From positions 1 to 15,148 of the forward strand of contig JBIOJM010000254.1 of NCBI GenBank assembly GCA_044450785.1: DNA of 15,148 bases, read 5' to 3'. Below, one piece after another: positions 1 through 6,746 of the stretch. Each line of letters starts with the position of its first letter. Position 1 is the first letter of the stretch. Source of the DNA: JBIOJM01 sp044450785. GTDB lineage: Bacteria > Planctomycetota > Planctomycetia > Isosphaerales > Isosphaeraceae. The notes under the pieces are model-generated. The model did not search any database. It was not told the origin of the DNA and worked only from the letters and a program-made list of their open reading frames with translations. The position numbers and the translations under genes were made by a program.

Positions 1-90
1 GCCAAAGGCGCAGACCGCGTAGGATGCCTCAAGTGATGCCGGGCGAGAAAACGAGGGGAAGCATGCCGGAATGGCGCGCTGTGTCTGAGT

Positions 91-123
91 CGGCGTTCTA
101 CGCCGTCCTGCCGCCCTGGCGGC
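91..123. repeat. Two small adjacent hairpins
   Basis: CGGCGT (91-96) pairs with ACGCCG (100-105) around TCT, and GCCGCC (110-115) pairs with GGCGGC (118-123) around CT. Both are perfect 6-base stems. They lie in the gene-free end of the window, beyond the larger hairpin at 165-214, and may belong to the same repeat unit or help end transcription from the amidohydrolase gene. The stems are short and GC-rich, so some such structure is expected by chance. Confidence 0.3.
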
Positions 124-164
124 TTACGTCTGAATTGCAGGTTAGGCGCTGCGCGGAAACAAGT

Positions 165-214
165 GTCGCCTTTCGCTCCGCGAAAGCACGTTCTTTCGCA
201 GAGCGAAAGACGAC
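165..214. repeat. Long inverted repeat (22-base arms, 6-base loop)
   Basis: The left arm 165-186 and the right arm 193-214 are reverse complements at 20 of 22 positions, with CACGTT as the loop (187-192). The arms carry CTTTCGC/GCGAAAG blocks. On the minus strand both mismatches become G-T wobble pairs, so the hairpin would be fully paired in RNA reading out of the amidohydrolase gene. From memory, very similar hairpins recur at many sites in planctomycete genomes. It lies 31 bases beyond the stop of the amidohydrolase gene. No clean T-run follows it on the minus strand, so a role as intrinsic terminator is possible but not shown. Confidence 0.75.
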
Positions 215-244
215 TTTTCCGGCAAGTTATTCTCGCGCAGTTCC

Positions 245-1102
245 TTACGCGTTGACCGGCCGGAACAGAGTCTGCTCCGACGTGCGAAAAAGAAGCCAGT
301 CGCGATCCTCCTTGCCCAGGAAGTCGAGACGGTCGCGGATCAAGGCGAGGCTGTCCACGTAACGATGCTTGACGATTTGGAACGGGCAATCGCTCTCCCA
401 CATGCACCGTTTGGCTCCGAAGGCTCCGACGACGCGCCGGATCAAGGGGCCCAGGTCAAGATAAGGGGGAGCCTTCTTGCCCAGCGCGTAGAAAGCACCC
501 ACCTTGACATAGATCTTGGCGTGTTTGGCGAGCGCGCAGAGGGCCTCGACGTCGACGTCGCGAATCGCCCCGTCGGGACCGGCGCCGATGCGTCCCAGGT
601 GGTCGATGATCACGGTGGTGTCGGGAAAACGGCGGCACATGCGGTCGACTTCGGGGAATCCATCCGGACCGATCAGGCAGGAGAGCGCCTGAGTGGTCCG
701 TGCGGCGGTGGCGAACATGTCCGCGTAACCGGCCGGCTCGAGCCAGCTCGCCGGCGGCTGCTTGCTGTACTGCGGCTGGATCCGGAAGGCGTGCACGCCC
801 CGCAGCGAGAGCTCCCGCATCGTTCGCCCCGGATCGACGCCCAGCGGGTCCACGATCGCGGTGCCGACGAACCGGTCGGGGTACAGCTTGATCATGTCCA
901 GCATGTACCGATTATCGAACTCGTAATAGCTCATCTGGATCAGGTTGACCCGCCCGACTCCGGCCGGCCGGCACTGGGCCAGCAACTCCTCGGCCGTGAA
1001 CGACCGTGGTTGCATGTCGGCGACGGCGAAGCCCGCCGCCAGCGGGTAGTGACCCACGTCGGGCGTCCAGATGTGCGAGTGGGCGTCGATGTAGGGTTCC
1101 AT
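245..1102 (-). CDS. Amidohydrolase-2 family metal-dependent hydrolase
   Basis: This is a 285-residue TIM-barrel hydrolase of the amidohydrolase-2 group, which includes 2-pyrone-4,6-dicarboxylate lactonase and related C-C or ester hydrolases. The N-terminal DAHSHIW motif gives the metal ligands His8 and His10. IIDHLG places a barrel His at about 168, and WESDCPF near 236-241 carries the conserved Asp238 of the last barrel strand. The length suits a complete cytosolic enzyme, and no signal peptide is seen. The ATG at 1102 has GGAG six bases upstream on the minus strand, so the start is well supported. The gene stands alone: the next gene upstream is divergent and a hairpin lies beyond its stop. 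The substrate cannot be told from the sequence. Family assignment is firm and function is open. Confidence 0.9.
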   Translation of the reverse strand: MEPYIDAHSHIWTPDVGHYPLAAGFAVADMQPRSFTAEELLAQCRPAGVGRVNLIQMSYYEFDNRYMLDMIKLYPDRFVGTAIVDPLGVDPGRTMRELSLRGVHAFRIQPQYSKQPPASWLEPAGYADMFATAARTTQALSCLIGPDGFPEVDRMCRRFPDTTVIIDHLGRIGAGPDGAIRDVDVEALCALAKHAKIYVKVGAFYALGKKAPPYLDLGPLIRRVVGAFGAKRCMWESDCPFQIVKHRYVDSLALIRDRLDFLGKEDRDWLLFRTSEQTLFRPVNA

Positions 1103-1240
1103 GCCATTCTCCGACCATTCGGTTCAGGATTCAGTCTCCCAGAAATGAGCCCGCCAGGCTAGTGATCCGTCAAATTCCGCCGAAATCGTGAGCCGACGTC
1201 CCGACGTGGCACACCGGTTTGTCGCCGTGCCTTGCCGGGT

Positions 1241-1254
1241 ACACCGCGAGGTGT
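1241..1254. promoter_or_regulatory. Small dyad upstream of the Uma2 gene
   Basis: ACACC (1241-1245) and GGTGT (1250-1254) form a perfect inverted repeat around GCGA, about 50 bases before the Uma2 start in the divergent region 1103-1305. It could be an operator or a leader hairpin. The arms are only five bases, so chance occurrence is quite possible. Confidence 0.2.
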
Positions 1255-1305
1255 CAGAATGGTGATGGGTTGCATCGAGGTACGGCGAACCACGAGGAAG
1301 CCCTA

Positions 1306-1968
1306 ATGGCTCCGGCGACGATCGCTCCTCCCATGATCAAGACCTTGGCCGACCTCCAGAAGCGGCTGGGGGATATCCCGCTGGAGCGGATCTGGTACCA
1401 CCCCGCGCCAGGCACCGCGACCGAGAAGGATGTCATCGAGGCCGAGAATCGCGAGAACCGGCTTTGCGAGCTGGTCGACGGAACCCTGGTGGAGAAAGCC
1501 ATGGGATTCGAGGAAGCGCGACTGGCCTTGCGGCTCGGACGACTGATCGACTCTTATGTCGATCAGAACGACCTGGGAATCTGCGTCGGCGCCGACGGCA
1601 TGATGCGGATCGCTCCCGGGCTGGTGCGGATTCCCGATCTGTCGTTCATCGCCTGGGACAAGCTCCCCGGCCGGGAGAGCCCTGCGGATCCGATCCCTGA
1701 CCTGGCGCCCGACCTTGCCGTCGAAGTGCTCAGCGAGGGGAACACCAAACCGGAAATGGCCCGCAAGGTGCGGGAATACTTCGAGGCCGGGGTCCGGCTG
1801 GTCTGGCTGATCGATCCCAAGAAACGCACCGCGCGGGTCTTTTCGGGTCTCGATCGGTCGGTCCTCGTCCGCGCGGATCAGGCGCTCGACGGCGGCGACG
1901 TCCTGCCGGGCTTCGTCCTTCCCCTCAAGGACCTGCTCGACCGCGGCCGGCGCGCGCGGTCAGGCTGA
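1306..1968 (+). CDS. Uma2 family protein (PD-(D/E)XK nuclease fold, DUF820)
   Basis: This 220-residue protein belongs to the Uma2/DUF820 family, which has a restriction-endonuclease-like fold and is greatly expanded in cyanobacteria and planctomycetes. The fold signature is visible. ELVDGTLVEKAMG (55-67) holds the first acidic strand, IPDLSFI gives Asp111, and DLAVEVLSEGN gives Glu140. These are followed by Lys residues (148, 154) and the family's AGVRLVWLIDP block. Any catalytic role is inferred from the fold only, since no biological substrate is established for the family. I chose the ATG at 1306 because GAGGAAG (1294-1300) sits five bases before it. The in-frame GTG at 1219 lacks this and would add a stretch with no family similarity. 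The stop overlaps the end of the convergent DUF4058 remnant by nine bases. Confidence 0.9.
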   Translation: MAPATIAPPMIKTLADLQKRLGDIPLERIWYHPAPGTATEKDVIEAENRENRLCELVDGTLVEKAMGFEEARLALRLGRLIDSYVDQNDLGICVGADGMMRIAPGLVRIPDLSFIAWDKLPGRESPADPIPDLAPDLAVEVLSEGNTKPEMARKVREYFEAGVRLVWLIDPKKRTARVFSGLDRSVLVRADQALDGGDVLPGFVLPLKDLLDRGRRARSG

Positions 1969-2599
1969 TCGCCGGCCCTCATCCTGCTTGCACTCAGGAG
2001 AGACATCGGGCAGGCGAGGCACGTCCCGAGCCCGTAACCGAGGCGATGCCTCGAGCGGATTCCGGCTCGGCGCCTCCAGCAGACTCTTCATCGGGGCGGG
2101 AAAGAAATCATCCCAGGTTGTCCGATAGGTTTCCTCGAGCGGCGCCGGGACGTAGAAATCGGGCTTCAGAAAAATCGGCATGTCCGGCAGCGCCTCTCCG
2201 ACCGCGATCGGCTCGACATAGGCCACCGGCGGCGGTCCCGCGTCGTAAGCGGCGAGAGTCAGACGCTCTCCGGCCGTCAGCTCGAAGTCCTCTTCAACGA
2301 ACTCATCCCAGATGGCCTTGTGGATCCCCTGGGGATCGCACTTGCTGGGCGGGAACAGGTCGATCACCAGCAAGTGAATGCCCTGCGCGATCAATTTCGA
2401 GGTCTTTTCGACAAAGCTTCGCAGCTAATTCCAAGGTCAAGACGTCCGGGACCGGGCCTCGGGTCGACTGCTCGCGGAGCGCGAAGTAACCGGGCGGCAA
2501 CACGCCCCCGTTCAGCGCGCGAGCAAGAACGCCGATCCAGTCTTGGTGGAAAGCATGGAACAATCCCGCATCGACGCGGGTCCAGTCGTGAATCGGCAT
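1960..2599 (-). pseudogene. DUF4058 family gene, broken by an internal deletion and frame change
   Basis: Both ends of a DUF4058 protein are recognisable but lie in different frames. The N-terminal part begins at ATG 2599 (GGAG nine bases upstream). It reads MPIHDWTRVDAGLFHAFHQD and continues through GGVLPPGYFAL to GPVPDVLTLEL, near 2430. The C-terminal part reads LRSFVEKTSKLIAQGIHLL from 2424, then VIDLFPP, DPQGIHKAIWDEFVEE, AAYDAGPPP, AYVEPIAVGEALPDMP and YVPAPLEETY, ending at 1960. A TAG at 2427-2425 blocks the C-terminal frame immediately before LRSFVEK. From memory, intact members have roughly 70 more residues between these blocks, including a VVAVIEIVSPGNK-like segment that is absent here. 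A deletion with its junction at about 2424-2440 best explains this. The C-terminal part could still be translated from a weak TTG at 2394, but that is doubtful. The function of DUF4058 is not known. Confidence 0.85.
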
Positions 2600-2751
2600 G
2601 GCTTATCGCTCCGCGGAGGAAGAGAACACCTCCGCGCCGATTGTACCCGCGCGCGGGCTCCAGATTCGACGGTTCTTTCGGCGTCCCGTACCGAATGGTC
2701 GCCCCTGGGCCCGACGCGGCCGATCGCGGCGCGAACGTCGTCGCGCGTGAA

Positions 2752-3147
2752 TTAACGCTCAAAATCTCGTAGGACGGATTGGCAATCCGTCCGACCGGCA
2801 TCGACGGATTGCCAATCCGTCCTACGTCGCATTCGCGCACTTATTTCCGCGCGGTTTCGCAGCCGCTCCAGGACCCAGCGATCGCGCGGCTCGAGTGCCT
2901 CCAGCGCGAGCTGCACCGGCTCGCGCAGCTCGGCCCGGAGCTGCTGGGCGCTGGGGCTGCTGCCCGAGCTGACCAGCCGCTCGGCCAGGGCCGCTTCCGA
3001 CTCGTCCGGAAGGTCGAAGATCCGGAGGGCGACCATCTGCCGCAGTCGAGCCCGATGCCGCGCCAGCAATTGCTGGCGAGCCGATCGATCGCCGGTGCCG
3101 GCACGATCGAGCAATTCTTCGGTGTCGGGCTGGTGCGTTGCTTTCAT
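2752..3147 (-). pseudogene. Remnant of a planctomycete-type ECF RNA polymerase sigma factor
   Basis: From ATG 3147 the product starts like planctomycete ECF sigma factors: EELLDRAGTGDRSARQQLLARHRARLRQMVALR. It then jumps to the usual linker, DLPDESEAALAERLVSSG SSPSAQQLRAELREPV, and on to ALEALEPRDR. The whole of region 2 (the VDPSDVVQEAL and PWLRQLAWERL parts of intact relatives, recalled from memory) is missing. After EPRDR the reading does not give the expected region 4 helix-turn-helix, only VLERLRNRAEISA. The last residues, RTDWQSV and RTDCQSVLRD, come from the palindrome at 2768-2826 and not from a sigma factor. The frame stays open, so a 131-residue protein could be made. Without the -10 and -35 recognition regions it should not act as a sigma factor. 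It lies directly upstream of the broken DUF4058 gene, on the same strand. Confidence 0.7.
2768..2826. repeat. Perfect nested palindrome (24-base arms, 11-base spacer)
   Basis: The segments 2768-2791 and 2803-2826 are exact reverse complements, separated by CGACCGGCATC. Each arm is also a palindrome by itself: GGACGGATTG (2772-2781) pairs with CAATCCGTCC (2783-2792) around one base, and GACGGATTG (2803-2811) pairs with CAATCCGTC (2813-2821). The element can therefore fold as one long hairpin or as two short ones. Read on the minus strand it codes RTDWQSV, and on the plus strand motifs such as IRPTGIDG. From memory, translated 'TDWQSV' and 'GNPSY' repeats are widespread in planctomycete genomes, which points to a dispersed REP-like element. 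Confidence 0.85.
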
Positions 3148-3232
3148 CCGGTGTTGTCCCTTATGTTGGGTTCTGCGAAATGCGCGAACAAGGTGACAGG
3201 TATTCCAAAAAATCAGGAACGAGAGAAGCAAT

Positions 3233-3718
3233 ATGGCCACCGTCGTCGACACAACCAAGGTTACAGAACGCCGGCAAGTTCATTTTGACAGCCTCGATGA
3301 TATCCTGGCCGATGTGGAACGACTGGCGAAAAGCCCGAACATCAAGGCCCTCGGGAACTGGTCGCCCGGCCAGGTCCTCAGTCATCTCGCGATCGCCCTG
3401 AATAAGTCGATTGACGGATATGAGAACCGGCCGCCTGCGTTGGTTCGCGTCGTCGCCCGCTCACTCTTCAAGCGCAGGTTCTTGACGAAGACCATGAGCG
3501 CGGGCTTCAAGCTCCCCGCGAAAGCCATGGACGAACTGACCACGCCCCCGGTCCCTTTCGAAGAGGGGCTCCAGAGCTTCAGGCAGGCGATCCGGCGGCT
3601 GAAGACGGAAACGAAGCGCGCCCCCAATCCCGTCCTCGGAGAGCTGACTCCAGCGGAATGGATTCAATTCCATTGCCGCCACGCGGAGTTGCACCTGAGC
3701 TTTCTTGTTCCCGCCTGA
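3233..3718 (+). CDS. DUF1569 family protein (DinB-like four-helix bundle)
   Basis: This 161-residue protein matches the DUF1569 branch of the DinB/YfiT superfamily, small metal-binding four-helix bundles. Typical blocks are NWSPGQVLSHLA (42-53) with the first metal-ligand candidate His51, then TPPVPFEEGLQSF (104-116). Near the C terminus, LTPAEWIQFHCRHAELHLSF gives an HxxxH pair (His150 and His154). This three-His pattern is what DinB-type metal sites use. The ATG at 3233 has GAGAGAAG just upstream. The gene is divergent from the sigma remnant (85 bases apart) and convergent with the DUF1501 gene, so it is probably its own transcription unit. Some superfamily members are thiol-dependent transferases, but no activity is established for DUF1569. 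Confidence 0.88.
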   Translation: MATVVDTTKVTERRQVHFDSLDDILADVERLAKSPNIKALGNWSPGQVLSHLAIALNKSIDGYENRPPALVRVVARSLFKRRFLTKTMSAGFKLPAKAMDELTTPPVPFEEGLQSFRQAIRRLKTETKRAPNPVLGELTPAEWIQFHCRHAELHLSFLVPA

Positions 3719-3764
3719 TTGATCCTGGATCGGACCTGGATCGCCATCCTGGACGACAACGAAC

Positions 3765-5270
3765 CTAGGCGAGGACCTCGCCGATCACTTCCGCGTCGGG
3801 AACCAGCGGCATCGGCCGTCCCTGCTGGTCTTTCAGGATCGTGCTCGGGTCGATGCCGAGCAGATGATAGATCGTGGCCAGGATGTCCTTGGGCGATACG
3901 CGGCGCTCGACCGGGTCGCTGGCGATCTTGTCGGACCGTCCGACGACGCGGCCGCGGGCAATGCCGCCGCCGGCCATCACCACCGAATAGCACCGCGACC
4001 AGTGGTCGCGGCCTCCCCCCTGGACCGAGGCCAGCCTGGGCGTTCGCCCGTGCTCGCTCAAGAGGACGACCAGGGTCTCGTCGAGCAGCCCGCGCCGGTC
4101 CAGGTCGAACAGAAGACCCGAGAAGGTGCGATCCAGCCCGGGCAGGAGCTCGTCTTTCATGCGCGGGAAATGATCCACGTGCGTATCCCAACCAGTGCCC
4201 GCCAAGCCATACTCGTCCCAGAAGACGGTGATGAACCGCCCACCGGCCTCGACCAGTCGCCGCGCGGTCAAGGACGCCTGCCCGAACAGGGTCATGCCGT
4301 ACAGCTCGCGCGTTTCGTCCGGCTCCGCGCCCAGGTCGAACGCCCGGCGCAGTTTCTCCGACGCGAGCAGGTCGTAAGCCATCATCCGATGGCGATCGAT
4401 GCCCGAGCGCGACGCGGTCGCATCGGCCTCGCGCCGGAAATGCTCGATCTGCTCGAGGAGCGTGCGACGGCCGTCGAGCCGGTCGAGCGTCAGGTCCGGG
4501 CCAAGCTGATTCACCGCGCTCAACTGAAACCGGCTCGCCGGCGTGATTCCGCGATACGGTTCGACGTCCTCCCAGACCTGGTCCGTGAGTGTCTTGCGAG
4601 CCGTCTTCGTCCCCTTGCCGACGAATTCGGTGCAGATCGGGTCGTAAGCTTGCCCCAGGAACCCCCCGTAGGGTCCGGCGCGGGCGACCTCGCCCACGCG
4701 GTGGCTGCTGAAGGCCCACGGGAGCACGAGGTTGCGGGGAACGACCGGCTGCTTGGTCTGGCGGCGTCCGTCGACGAGGTCGACCACCGAGCCGATGAAC
4801 GGCCAGTGGTTCGAGTCGCGCGGGTTCAGCTCCATCGGGATCTCGATCCGAGGAATCCCGGTGGTCGCGAACGCCACGCCGTGGATCGGGTAGGGATGTG
4901 AGACCGACCGGATCAGGGTGGCCTTGTCCATGACCTGGGCCAGCCGCGGCAGGCGATCACAGACATTCAGGCCCGGAACGCTCGACGGGATGCACCCCAG
5001 CTCGCCTCTGATCTCCACCGGGGCGTCTGGTTTCGGGTCGAACGTCTCGAGCTGACTGGGCGAGCCGTACATGAACAGCAGGATGCACGCCTTGGCCTGT
5101 CCGAACCCCGGCAGGCCGGCGGCCGGCTTCTCCGTGGCGGCCTGCAATTGTGACAGCGCGTCCCACTGGGGCAGAGACAGTCCCAGCAGGCCCAGCGACC
5201 CGACCTGAAGCAGCTCGCGCCGCGTCACGCCGTCGCACAGTCGTTTCGGACCGCCCAAGACCCTGATCAT
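3765..5270 (-). CDS. DUF1501 family protein, probably Tat-exported
   Basis: This 501-residue protein is a member of DUF1501, a sulfatase/alkaline-phosphatase-like family that is very abundant in planctomycetes. The N terminus has a twin-arginine signal, TRRELLQVGSLGLLGLSLP (residues 16-34), so export in a folded state is likely. Family landmarks include ACILLFMYGSPSQLETFDPK, GWDTHVDHFPRMKDELLPGL, the LLSEHGRTPR block and GGRDHWSRCYSVVMAGGG. The C-terminal part reads SPKDILATIYHLLGIDPSTIL. The ATG at 5270 has GGGGA eight bases upstream, and an adjacent in-frame TTG at 5273 is a less likely start. DUF1501 genes are usually next to a DUF1549/DUF1553 cytochrome-type gene, but none is in this window. 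The biochemical role of the family is not settled. A link to polysaccharide degradation is inferred from genomic context in other genomes. Confidence 0.93.
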   Translation of the reverse strand: MIRVLGGPKRLCDGVTRRELLQVGSLGLLGLSLPQWDALSQLQAATEKPAAGLPGFGQAKACILLFMYGSPSQLETFDPKPDAPVEIRGELGCIPSSVPGLNVCDRLPRLAQVMDKATLIRSVSHPYPIHGVAFATTGIPRIEIPMELNPRDSNHWPFIGSVVDLVDGRRQTKQPVVPRNLVLPWAFSSHRVGEVARAGPYGGFLGQAYDPICTEFVGKGTKTARKTLTDQVWEDVEPYRGITPASRFQLSAVNQLGPDLTLDRLDGRRTLLEQIEHFRREADATASRSGIDRHRMMAYDLLASEKLRRAFDLGAEPDETRELYGMTLFGQASLTARRLVEAGGRFITVFWDEYGLAGTGWDTHVDHFPRMKDELLPGLDRTFSGLLFDLDRRGLLDETLVVLLSEHGRTPRLASVQGGGRDHWSRCYSVVMAGGGIARGRVVGRSDKIASDPVERRVSPKDILATIYHLLGIDPSTILKDQQGRPMPLVPDAEVIGEVLA

Positions 5271-5411
5271 CAACGAGATCCCCGAACGCAGAGGTCAGTC
5301 GACTGCTTGCATGAGGACGACACCAGCTTAGCGTGCATTTGAGAATTATTCAACAAAGAGAGAGACTCGTCGTGAATTTCCACCACCTGATGGAAGGTCT
5401 GACGGTTGCTA

Positions 5412-5439
5412 TTGACGCCTATTCCCTGCGACTTATGCT
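5412..5439 (+). promoter_or_regulatory. Sigma70-like promoter of the small lipoprotein gene
   Basis: TTGACG (5412-5417) and TATGCT (5434-5439) are separated by 16 bases. Each matches the sigma70 consensus at five of six positions. Transcription would start near 5446, about 30 bases before the lipoprotein ATG, with the Shine-Dalgarno AAGGGGG (5464-5470) in the leader. The fit of spacing, ribosome site and gene supports the call. Confidence 0.5.
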
Positions 5440-5475
5440 CGCGGCTTGTCCCAGGATGGGACTAAGGGGGAAGCC

Positions 5476-5682
5476 ATGGCGCGGACGCTTAATTCGCTCA
5501 AGCTGCTGGCTCTACTCATATTGCTGTGTTGCTCGGGGTGTGCTGCGCCTTGGACACCTCATTGGCCAACCAGCACGGTCAACACGTCGACTACCAACTG
5601 GGGCCCCGATCCCTTCCAGCGTGATTCCCAAGGGGCGGCGTACGCTTCCATGCCCATAAATGATGGGAACTGGAAGAAGTAA
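5476..5682 (+). CDS. Small lipoprotein, hypothetical
   Basis: This is a 68-residue protein with a lipoprotein-type signal. MARTLNSLK is followed by the hydrophobic LLALLILLCC and a lipobox-like CSGC, which would place the lipidated cysteine at residue 22. The Cys at position -3 is less usual than Leu or Val. The mature part (about 47 residues) is rich in Thr, Trp, Asn and Pro (WTPHWP, TSTVNTSTTNWGP, NDGNWKK) and has no domain I recognise. The start is fixed by AAGGGGG five bases before ATG 5476 and by a promoter at 5412-5439. An in-frame TTG at 5446 is rejected because it would lie at the probable transcription start. The protein is likely attached to a membrane and may have a structural or stress role, but no function can be named. 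Confidence 0.7.
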   Translation: MARTLNSLKLLALLILLCCSGCAAPWTPHWPTSTVNTSTTNWGPDPFQRDSQGAAYASMPINDGNWKK

Positions 5683-5689
5683 CTGGCAG

Positions 5690-5944
5690 TCACCCAGACG
5701 ACTGGCCCCGCTGCCGGCCTCGCCGCGGCGCGGATTGCGGACGTGGCTTGAGGCTCACGACCAGTAGCAAATCCACAATCTCAATCGCGTCATTCGGCTT
5801 GCTGACGGCGATCGTCCGGCCCGTTGGTGATTGAGCCAGGAACTCTGGATGATATACCGGGAGCGTCCGCCCGTCAGCCAGATAAATATCAAACGGCTGG
5901 AAGGGTCGAGCCTGATGCATTTCACGGAGTTGCTCGATTGTCAT
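5690..5944 (-). CDS. Small conserved planctomycete protein (MTIEQLRE type)
   Basis: This 84-residue cytosolic protein starts MTIEQLREMHQARPFQPFDI, followed by LADGRTLPVYHPEFLAQSPTGRTIAV and a hydrophobic strand, IEIVDLLLVVSLKP. I recognise this pattern from many short, uncharacterised planctomycete proteins, which usually occur as many paralogs per genome. The ATG at 5944 is chosen because the family begins at MTIEQLR. Upstream in-frame codons reach into the end of the redoxin gene and have no family similarity. The gene lies 36 bases after the redoxin stop on the same strand, so the two may be co-transcribed, and it ends 7 bases from the end of the convergent lipoprotein gene. The basic C-terminal tail (PRRGRQRGQ) is not typical. 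The role is unknown. Confidence 0.75.
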   Translation of the reverse strand: MTIEQLREMHQARPFQPFDIYLADGRTLPVYHPEFLAQSPTGRTIAVSKPNDAIEIVDLLLVVSLKPRPQSAPRRGRQRGQSSG

Positions 5945-5980
5945 GGGATGTAGTCTACCTGCGAACCGTCGCGGATTCAA

Positions 5981-6739
5981 TCACTTGATGACGCGCTCGA
6001 TCGGGCAGCCGGCGACCTGGGTCGTTGCCGGCGACACCTCGCGCCCGGCCAGGACGGCTTCGATCGCGTCGACAAGATAAGTGTGTCCGGGGCTGTCGCG
6101 CCGCGTCCCCAGTCCGTACTGGTCGTCGATCGCACCCCGATAACGGAGCGTGCCACGACCATCGATCACGAGCGCTTCGCAGGTTCGCTCGGCGAGCAAC
6201 CGGTCGGCCACGTGATTCTCGGGGTCTTTCAAGACCGGGAAGGTTATCCGTGACCGCCGCGCGTGTTCGGCGACGTCCTCGATCGAGTCGCTCGCATTGG
6301 AATTGATGGCCAGAAAGTCGACGTCCCGCATCTCAAAGAACCGAGCAAGGTCGGACAAACGAGGCATGTAGAGGTCGCCAACCGGGCAGCTTGTGCCCGT
6401 GAAGACGATGGCGACAACCCGGCCTCGATGTTCAGAGAGGCGATCGAGCTGGCCGGTTCTGACGTCACGGATCTCGAAATCGGCAACGACCTGGCCTGGT
6501 CCGCGATCGAGCGTCCCTCTCCGTTGGCCGAACGACCACAGGGAGCCGCCAGCGCATAACCCGGCCAGGAGCAGCCAACCCAAGAGCCAGCGATGGCTGG
6601 GCAACCATCGTTTCCCGGGCCGCGATACCGGGAACACGGATTCGTCCTCAGGCGTCTCGACTCCGACGAGACGGCTGAACCGCCGGTGCGGGATGGCCGA
6701 GGCGCGCGGTGAGACCCATCGTGCGGAGTTCCGTTCCAC
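5981..6739 (-). CDS. Membrane-anchored redoxin (AhpC/TSA-like thioredoxin fold)
   Basis: This 252-residue protein has a basic N-terminal segment, a membrane segment near residues 51-68 (WLLGWLLLAGLCAGGSLW) and a thioredoxin-fold domain from about 84 to 232. The active-site region is VVAIVFTGTSCPVGDLYMPRL. Cys118 fits the nucleophile, but the CxxC partner of TlpA or ResA proteins is absent (CPVG). Further cysteines are Cys187 (ERTCEALVIDG) and Cys245 near the C terminus (VAGCPIERVIK). The domain would sit outside the cytoplasmic membrane and could reduce peroxides or handle thiols there. The start is a GTG at 6739, with GGAGG (6747-6751) at an ideal seven-base distance. It is divergent from the acyl carrier protein gene, and the small gene 5690-5944 follows. 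Confidence 0.85.
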   Translation of the reverse strand: MERNSARWVSPRASAIPHRRFSRLVGVETPEDESVFPVSRPGKRWLPSHRWLLGWLLLAGLCAGGSLWSFGQRRGTLDRGPGQVVADFEIRDVRTGQLDRLSEHRGRVVAIVFTGTSCPVGDLYMPRLSDLARFFEMRDVDFLAINSNASDSIEDVAEHARRSRITFPVLKDPENHVADRLLAERTCEALVIDGRGTLRYRGAIDDQYGLGTRRDSPGHTYLVDAIEAVLAGREVSPATTQVAGCPIERVIK

Positions 6740-6746
6740 GGAACCA

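Noticed and set aside
24..362. A 112-residue plus-strand frame at the start of the window
   Set aside because: It runs through the inverted repeat at 165-214 and then into the antisense of the amidohydrolase 3' end. The translated repeat (FRSAKARSFAERK) is not a protein signal.
391..391. An empty placeholder item at position 391 in the findings list
   Set aside because: It carries no observation and should be ignored.
365..1162. A 265-residue plus-strand frame opposite the amidohydrolase gene
   Set aside because: It is the antisense shadow of a clear hydrolase with metal-binding motifs, and it has no ribosome site or family similarity of its own.
2768..2826. The palindrome as a CRISPR repeat or a simple terminator
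   Set aside because: There are only two inverted arms and no spaced direct repeats, so it is not CRISPR. It has no T-run typical of an intrinsic terminator on either side.
2543..3288. Several plus-strand frames across the decayed stretch
   Set aside because: They lie antisense to the recognisable DUF4058 and sigma remnants or across the palindrome, and show no family features.
3664..4901. Long open frames on both strands (345 and 351 residues) overlapping the DUF1501 gene
   Set aside because: Their composition is Arg/Pro/Gly-rich with no recognisable domain, while the overlapping DUF1501 frame is full-length and well matched.
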